DNA from: Phreatobacter aquaticus
GTDB lineage: Bacteria; Pseudomonadota; Alphaproteobacteria; Rhizobiales; Phreatobacteraceae
Reading direction: 5' to 3'
Assembly (NCBI RefSeq): GCF_005160265.1
Contig: NZ_CP039865.1
Span: forward strand, 4,178,828-4,242,827
Length of the DNA stretch: 64,000 bases
Shown: positions 59,739 to 64,000 of the stretch, piece by piece
How the letters are laid out: every line of letters starts with the position of its first letter
How positions within the stretch are numbered: the first letter of the stretch is position 1
Position numbers and translations under genes: made by a program
Notes under the pieces: generated by a model
The model's input: only the letters and a program-made list of their open reading frames with translations
Told to the model about the DNA's origin: nothing
Database searches by the model: none

Positions 59739-61492
59739 GCGATCCAGCCCTCGGCCTCCTGATGTTGGGGCTCATCGTCGTCGTCATCATGCTGGGCTTT
59801 CCGACGGCCTTCACGCTGATGGGCCTCGGCATCATCTTCGGCTTCATCGCCTATTTCAAAAGCGGCCAGGCCTGGAGCGACAATCTGATCTTCGATCTGA
59901 TGGTGCAACGCACCTACGGGTCGATGACCAATGACGTGCTGATCTCCATCCCGCTCTTCGTCCTCATGGGCTATGTGATGGAGCGCGGCGCGCTGGTCGA
60001 CAAGATGTTCTATTCGATCCAGCTGGCCTTCCGGAAAGTGCCGGCCTCGCTTGCGGTCGCGACCCTCATCGTGTGCACCTTCTGGGGCATCGCCAGCGGT
60101 CTGGTCGGCGCGGTGGTGGTTCTGATGGGCGTGATCGCCTTCAACCCGATGCTGCGCGCCGGCTATGACGTGAGGCTCGCGGCGGGCGTGATCACCGCCG
60201 GCGGCACGCTCGGCATTCTCATTCCCCCCTCGGTGATGATCATCGTCTATGCGGCGGTCGCCGGTCAGTCGATCGTCAAGCTCTATGCCGCGGCCATGTT
60301 CCCCGGCTTCTTTCTCGCCTTCCTCTATGTCGTCTATGTCATCGGCTCTGCGCTGATCAATCCGAAGATCGCGCCGCCTTTGCCGCCCGAACAGACCAGG
60401 GTGCCGATCCCGGACTGGCTGCCGCGGCTCGAGGAGGCCTATTCGAAGAACATCCCGCTCGCCCTTCTGAAAGCACTGGTCTCGCCGGCCAGGGCCCGGG
60501 CCATCGAGGCCGACGGCAAGCCGATGGGCTATGGCGCACTTCTCCAGAATTTCGGCTATGCGCTTGTGCCCTTCCTGTTGACCGCCACCACCCATGGGCT
60601 GATCTGGTGGTACGTGGTCATCCACCTGCCAGGCACCGCCGTTGAAGCCGCGCCTTCGGGTCTTGAGCAATTGGGGTCTGCGCCGGCGGCCCCCGAGCCG
60701 GCCTCCGGCTCGCAGAGCGGTCCCTCGACCGCCTTCTACGCCTGGTTCTTCGGGCTGGCGTCCGTCTCTGCCTTCCTGCTTGCCCGCTACTATTACCGCA
60801 TGACCTCCGACCGCTTCGAGGTGGTCAAGCTCCTGACCACGTCGATCCTGCCGCTCGGTATCCTCACCGTCATCGTGCTTGTGGTGATCCTGTTCGGCAT
60901 CACCACGGCCACGGAATCGGCGGCGATCGGGGCAGCCGGCGCCTTCCTGCTGGCGCTGCATGCTGGAACGCTCAACTGGTCGCGGACGAAGGAAGCGGTC
61001 TTCCTCACCGCCAAGACCACCTCCATGGTCTGCTGGCTGTTCGTCGGTTCGGCTCTGTTTTCCGGCGTCTTTGCCATTCTCGGCGGACAGGGGCTCTTGG
61101 AGCGCTGGGTCCTCTCGCTCGATCTGTCCCCCACCCAGTTCATGATCCTGTCTCAGGCGATCATCTTCGTGCTGGGCTGGCCGCTCGAATGGACGGAAAT
61201 CATCGTCATCTTCGTGCCGATCTTCCTGCCGCTCCTGAAGCACTTCGGCATCGACCCGATCCTCTGGGGCGTGCTGGTCTTCGTCAATCTGCAGGCTGCC
61301 TTCCTGTCGCCGCCGGTCGCCATGTCCGCCTTCTATCTGAAGGGGGTCGCGCCCAAACACGTGACGATCAACCAGATCTTTGCCGGCATGATGCCCTACA
61401 TGCTCATCGTCATTCTCTGTATGGTGATCATGTACATCTGGCCGGGCCTGACCGTCTGGCTACCGAATTTCCTTTACGGCGGAAGCAGTTGA
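59735..61492 (+). CDS. TRAP transporter large permease (DctM family), enlarged
   Basis: A 585-residue permease, longer than the usual 425-450 residues. The N-terminal half (LGFPTAFTLMGLGIIFGFIAYF, SIPLFVLMGYVMERGALVDKMFYSIQLAFRKVPASLAVATLIVCTFWGIASGLVGAVVVLMG, GGTLGILIPPSVMIIVYAAVAGQSIVKLYAAAMFPGFFLAFLYVVYV) and C-terminal half (TTATESAAIGAAGAFLLALHAG, LGWPLEWTEIIVIFVPIFLPLLKHFGIDPILWGVLVFVNLQAAFLSPPVAMSAFYLKGVAP) are typical. Between them, about 245-375, lies an insertion containing a hydrophilic proline/serine-rich stretch and extra hydrophobic segments. This enlarged form is known from TRAP systems with TakP-like receptors. It uses an ion gradient for uptake. Confidence 0.9.
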   Translation: MSDPALGLLMLGLIVVVIMLGFPTAFTLMGLGIIFGFIAYFKSGQAWSDNLIFDLMVQRTYGSMTNDVLISIPLFVLMGYVMERGALVDKMFYSIQLAFRKVPASLAVATLIVCTFWGIASGLVGAVVVLMGVIAFNPMLRAGYDVRLAAGVITAGGTLGILIPPSVMIIVYAAVAGQSIVKLYAAAMFPGFFLAFLYVVYVIGSALINPKIAPPLPPEQTRVPIPDWLPRLEEAYSKNIPLALLKALVSPARARAIEADGKPMGYGALLQNFGYALVPFLLTATTHGLIWWYVVIHLPGTAVEAAPSGLEQLGSAPAAPEPASGSQSGPSTAFYAWFFGLASVSAFLLARYYYRMTSDRFEVVKLLTTSILPLGILTVIVLVVILFGITTATESAAIGAAGAFLLALHAGTLNWSRTKEAVFLTAKTTSMVCWLFVGSALFSGVFAILGGQGLLERWVLSLDLSPTQFMILSQAIIFVLGWPLEWTEIIVIFVPIFLPLLKHFGIDPILWGVLVFVNLQAAFLSPPVAMSAFYLKGVAPKHVTINQIFAGMMPYMLIVILCMVIMYIWPGLTVWLPNFLYGGSS

Positions 61493-61501
61493 CGGGGATC
61501 C

Positions 61502-62830
61502 ATGGCGCATGACGAGCTGAACCGGCTGACCGCGACCGCGGCGGCTGATGCCATCCGGCGTGGCGACATCACTTCGGAGGCGCTGGTCGGCGCCTGCCTC
61601 GATCGGATCGGCGCCCGCGAGGCGGAAGTCGGCGCCTTCATCCATCTCGATCCCGGGCATGCGCTGTCAGCGGCGCGGGCCGCCGACGAGACCCGGCGGC
61701 AAGGGCTTGCCACAGGCCCCCTTCACGGCGTGCCGGTGGCCATCAAGGACGTCATCGACACCGCCGACTATCCGACCGAACACGGTTCGAAGGCCTTTCC
61801 CGGCAACCAGCCGGAGGCCGATGCGGCCTGTGTTGCGGCCCTGCGGGCGGTCGGCGCCATCATTCTCGGCAAGACCGTCACGACCGAGCTTGCCGCACGC
61901 TGCCCGGGCAAGACCCGCAACCCGCACAATCTCGCCCATACGCCTGGTGGCTCGTCCTCTGGATCGGCGGCAGCGGTTGCCGATGCGATGGTGCCGCTGG
62001 CGCTCGGCACCCAGACCGGCGGATCGGTGATCCGTCCGGCGTCATTCTGCGGCATCTATGGCTTCAAGCCGACCTTCGGTCTGATCCCGCGGCCGGGCGT
62101 ACTGACCCAGTCCCATTCGCTCGACACGGTGGGAGTCATGGCCCGCTCGCTGGAGGATCTGGCGCTCGCCGGCGAAGTTCTGCAGGGCCATGACGGCCGC
62201 GACGCGTCCAGCCTGTCGGTCAGCGCGGGCCGGCTGGTGGAAACCGCCCGGATGGACTGGCCAGTCGAGCCGACCTTCGCTTTCGTCAAGTCGCCGGCCT
62301 GGGCTGGCGCCGACCCGGCCATGCACGAGGCCTTCGGCGAGCTTGCCGAGGTCCTGGGTGCCCGCCTGGTCGAGGTCGACATCAATCTCGCCATCGAGAA
62401 GGGAATCGCAGCGGCCCGCACGGTCCAGATGGTCGAGCTTGCCCATCATTTCGGCCCGCTGTTCGACCGCACCCCTGACCTTGTGTCCACGCAACTGATC
62501 GAGATGATCGAGGAAGGCCGCAGCGCACGCGCCATCGACTATGCGGCGGCGCTGGACGCGCGCCAGGCGCTCTACAGCGTGGTCGAGGAGCTGTTCTATA
62601 CCCATGGACCGATCCTGACGCCGGCCTCGCCAGGCCGCGCGCCGCTGGGGCTCACGACCACCGGCGATCCAGTTTTCAACGCCTTCTGGACCTATCTCGG
62701 CGTCCCCTGCGTGACCCTGCCGCTGCTCGAGGCGGAAGGCCTGCCGATCGGCGTGCAGCTCGTCGGCGCCCGCCGCGACGATGGCCGGCTGTTGCGTACC
62801 GCCCGGCTGCTGGTTGAAGAGCTTGCCTGA
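61502..62830 (+). CDS. Amidase-signature-family hydrolase
   Basis: A 442-residue amidase. The Ser-cisSer-Lys triad is visible: Lys82 in GVPVAIKDVID, the cis-serine in TPGGSSSGSAAAVADAMVPLALGTQTGGSV (GGSSSG at about 149-154), and the nucleophile Ser175 in GTQTGGSVIRP. No signal peptide is seen, so it acts in the cytosol. It starts 9 bases after dctM and is surely co-transcribed, suggesting that an amide, ureide or similar compound brought in by the TRAP system is hydrolysed inside the cell. GatA-like function in tRNA charging is unlikely because GatB and GatC genes are absent. Confidence 0.88.
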   Translation: MAHDELNRLTATAAADAIRRGDITSEALVGACLDRIGAREAEVGAFIHLDPGHALSAARAADETRRQGLATGPLHGVPVAIKDVIDTADYPTEHGSKAFPGNQPEADAACVAALRAVGAIILGKTVTTELAARCPGKTRNPHNLAHTPGGSSSGSAAAVADAMVPLALGTQTGGSVIRPASFCGIYGFKPTFGLIPRPGVLTQSHSLDTVGVMARSLEDLALAGEVLQGHDGRDASSLSVSAGRLVETARMDWPVEPTFAFVKSPAWAGADPAMHEAFGELAEVLGARLVEVDINLAIEKGIAAARTVQMVELAHHFGPLFDRTPDLVSTQLIEMIEEGRSARAIDYAAALDARQALYSVVEELFYTHGPILTPASPGRAPLGLTTTGDPVFNAFWTYLGVPCVTLPLLEAEGLPIGVQLVGARRDDGRLLRTARLLVEELA

Positions 62831-62943
62831 CGGTCACTGACCGGCGAACCGGAATGTTGCCGGCATTCGCCCATCCCCATCGTCACGAAACTCCGCGGCG
62901 AGATGACATCGCCGGTGGCAACAGGACCGCAAGGACCGGTCGT

Positions 62944-63366
62944 TCAGGACACGGGAAGGATGCGGGGGAACGAGACGAGAAGGCCGATGAGAACCACGCA
63001 ATTGGCCGCCATCCCGGCCACGTGAAGCCGCCTCAAGCGCGCGACAGCAGCGGCTTCGCCTGCGTCCCGGCGCGCAATCGCTTCGTCAAATGCGGCGAGA
63101 AATCGTGGTTTCGCGAGCATTGCTGCCAAAGCCACAGCCGCCGGCACGCAGGCCATCGCGGGCCGGCCGGTCGCTAAGAAGGCCAGAGCCGACAGGCCAC
63201 CAGCCCAGGTCAGAAGCTTGCAATGGAGGCTGAACAGCACGCGCAGCAAGACCGTCACGCCAGGTATCGCCAGCGACACAAAGAGAAAGCTTGGCGACGC
63301 AAACAGAAAATAGGCCTGCGGAAGAAGCAGCACAACGATTGCAACGATGGCGACGGGATCTGGCAT
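62944..63366 (-). CDS. Small integral membrane protein of unknown function
   Basis: A 140-residue protein with three to four hydrophobic segments (VAIVAIVVLLLPQAYFLFAS, FLFVSLAIPGVTVLLRVLF, TWAGGLSALAFLATGRPAMACVPAAVALAAML, VAGMAANCVVLIGLLVSF). A charged stretch (KPRFLAAFDEAIARRDAGEAAAVARLRRLH, about 95-124) lies before the last segment. ATG 63366 is chosen; an upstream GTG at 63402 would add 12 residues. I recognise no family. It converges with the amidase gene across 113 bases. Confidence 0.6.
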   Translation of the reverse strand: MPDPVAIVAIVVLLLPQAYFLFASPSFLFVSLAIPGVTVLLRVLFSLHCKLLTWAGGLSALAFLATGRPAMACVPAAVALAAMLAKPRFLAAFDEAIARRDAGEAAAVARLRRLHVAGMAANCVVLIGLLVSFPRILPVS

Positions 63367-63402
63367 GGCAAGACCGAAGCTTGGCGGTGAAGACGTTAGC
63401 AC

Positions 63403-63611
63403 TCGACATCACGGGAACCGGGGCAATGTCAGACGAAACCCCTGAAGGCATTCTTCGCCGTCGTCCTTACGGTCAGACGGCAAGAGAGGCGCCTGATCTG
63501 AGGCAGACGTCCCTCATGAAGTGCCGAGGCGCAGGCAATCGGACGCACGATCTTCATGAACCGGTGGGGCGAATGGCAAGCGCATTCTTTCTCCGACAGA
63601 GCTATCGCCGT
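63403..63611. other. Intergenic region between membrane protein and TctC-type gene
   Basis: About 209 bases with no recognised gene. An 8-bp inverted repeat, TCATGAAG and CTTCATGA, is separated by more than 30 bases and is probably chance. Confidence 0.4.
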
Positions 63612-64000
63612 CTATTCAGCCACGATGCCTGCCTTTTCCATCACTGGCTTCCACCGGGCCTGTTCGGCGATAATGTAGTCGCGGGCTTGCGATGGACTGG
63701 CGGGACGCGCCGCTTCGACGCCGAGCTCCGACATTTTCGCAATGAAGGCGGGATCAGCGACGATCCTGAGCGTTGCGGCATTGAGCCGTTCAACGATCTC
63801 CGGCGGCGTGCCGGCGGGCACCGCGACAACGTTCCAGAGCGCTGCGGCAAACCCGGTCATGCCCATGGCCTCGTCGATCGTCGGGATTTCAGGTGCGAGT
63901 GGCGACCGCTGCTCCGACGCGATGGCGAGGATGCGCACGCTGCCGCTGCGATGCTGCGGCAGTGCTGTCGCAACCGTATCGACCATCAGCGCGATATGGC
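63612..64000 (-). CDS. Tripartite tricarboxylate transporter-type substrate-binding protein (TctC/Bug family), C-terminal part
   Basis: The last 129 or so codons of a binding protein whose start lies beyond the window. The text HIALMVDTVATALPQHRSGSVRILAIASEQRSPLAPEIPTIDEAMGMTGFAAALWNVVAVPAGTPPEIVERLNAATLRIVADPAFIAKMSELGVEA is the characteristic end of Bug proteins (alternative P..P(T/S)..E domain strand, then the WNVVAVPAGTP hinge). Bug proteins are periplasmic receptors for carboxylates and other small metabolites, often as orphans without a TctA/TctB pair. The ligand is unknown. Confidence 0.88.
   Translation of the reverse strand, partial: HIALMVDTVATALPQHRSGSVRILAIASEQRSPLAPEIPTIDEAMGMTGFAAALWNVVAVPAGTPPEIVERLNAATLRIVADPAFIAKMSELGVEAARPASPSQARDYIIAEQARWKPVMEKAGIVAE

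Noticed and set aside
59474-61360. Minus-strand open frame of 628 codons opposite dctM
   Set aside because: It is rich in Asp, His, Arg and Gln repeats, which is the reverse image of a hydrophobic membrane protein.
61502-62830. gatA subunit of the amidotransferase
   Set aside because: There is no gatB/gatC, and it is co-transcribed with a TRAP transporter.
63500-63580. Inverted repeat TCATGAAG ... CTTCATGA
   Set aside because: The arms are only 8 bp, more than 30 bases apart, with no T tract and no promoter nearby; this is likely by chance.
1-64000. tRNA/rRNA genes, CRISPR arrays, insertion sequences, prophage genes
   Set aside because: I found no cloverleaf, regularly spaced repeats, transposase or integrase motifs, or terminal inverted repeats flanking a transposase.

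Overview
The window is GC-rich, densely coded DNA with no rRNA, tRNA, insertion sequence or CRISPR array that I can see. Tat-exported binding proteins, many Liv/Dpp/Ugp/TRAP/Tct-type uptake systems, IclR/GntR/Lrp/AraC regulators and frequent ATGA start-stop overlaps point to a chromosomal segment of an alphaproteobacterium, most likely a member of the Hyphomicrobiales (Rhizobiales). This placement rests on gene content and base composition only.

Region A (1-18.4 kb) is a catabolic regulon around one IclR-type gene (9350-10165, +). Leftward from 9207 runs an operon of MBL-fold hydrolase, FAD-linked oxidase, LeuC-like and LeuD-like hydro-lyase subunits, an isocitrate-lyase/PEP-mutase-family lyase, and a Liv branched-chain-type ABC transporter (livK, frameshifted livH, livM, livG, partial livF). 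Leftward from 18318 runs a second operon: family-5 binding protein, acyl-CoA ligase, DppD, DppF, DppB, DppC and a tandem-hotdog thioesterase-like protein. Both promoters carry the same 41-bp block (34/41 identical), including a GTGTCA-N5-TGACAC palindrome at the same distance from the start codon, so the IclR protein probably controls both.

Region B (18.6-22.6 kb) is a compact four-gene leftward operon: acyltransferase-like protein, acyl carrier protein, AMP-forming ligase and PLP decarboxylase. It looks like carrier-protein-tethered amino acid chemistry. Region C (23.0-31.6 kb) is a rightward phosphorus-acquisition-like cluster: a PhnF/HutC-type GntR regulator, a MalK/UgpC-type importer whose binding protein lies at the far end, a PhnD-E-C unit nested inside it, and a calcineurin-type phosphoesterase.

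Region D (31.8-45.5 kb) is an amine/amino-acid catabolic cluster: two related GNAT proteins, two DAO-family FAD oxidoreductases (one with a frameshift near its start), an Lrp regulator, a Dpp-type importer with a fused double ATPase, two type II HAD proteins and a class III aminotransferase. Several of its intergenic regions share a motif.

Region E (45.8-57.3 kb) is the most unusual. An AraC regulator is followed by a patatin-like lipoprotein, a membrane Cache-HAMP receptor with no output domain, and a prokaryotic pentameric ligand-gated ion channel whose start overlaps the receptor's stop. After a second AraC gene comes a rightward set of envelope proteins: a beta-barrel, a small secreted protein, an 803-residue cysteine-rich protein and a periplasmic protein of unknown function. 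Region F (57.8-64 kb) holds a DctPQM TRAP transporter with an amidase, a small membrane protein, and the end of a TctC/Bug-type binding protein that runs off the window.
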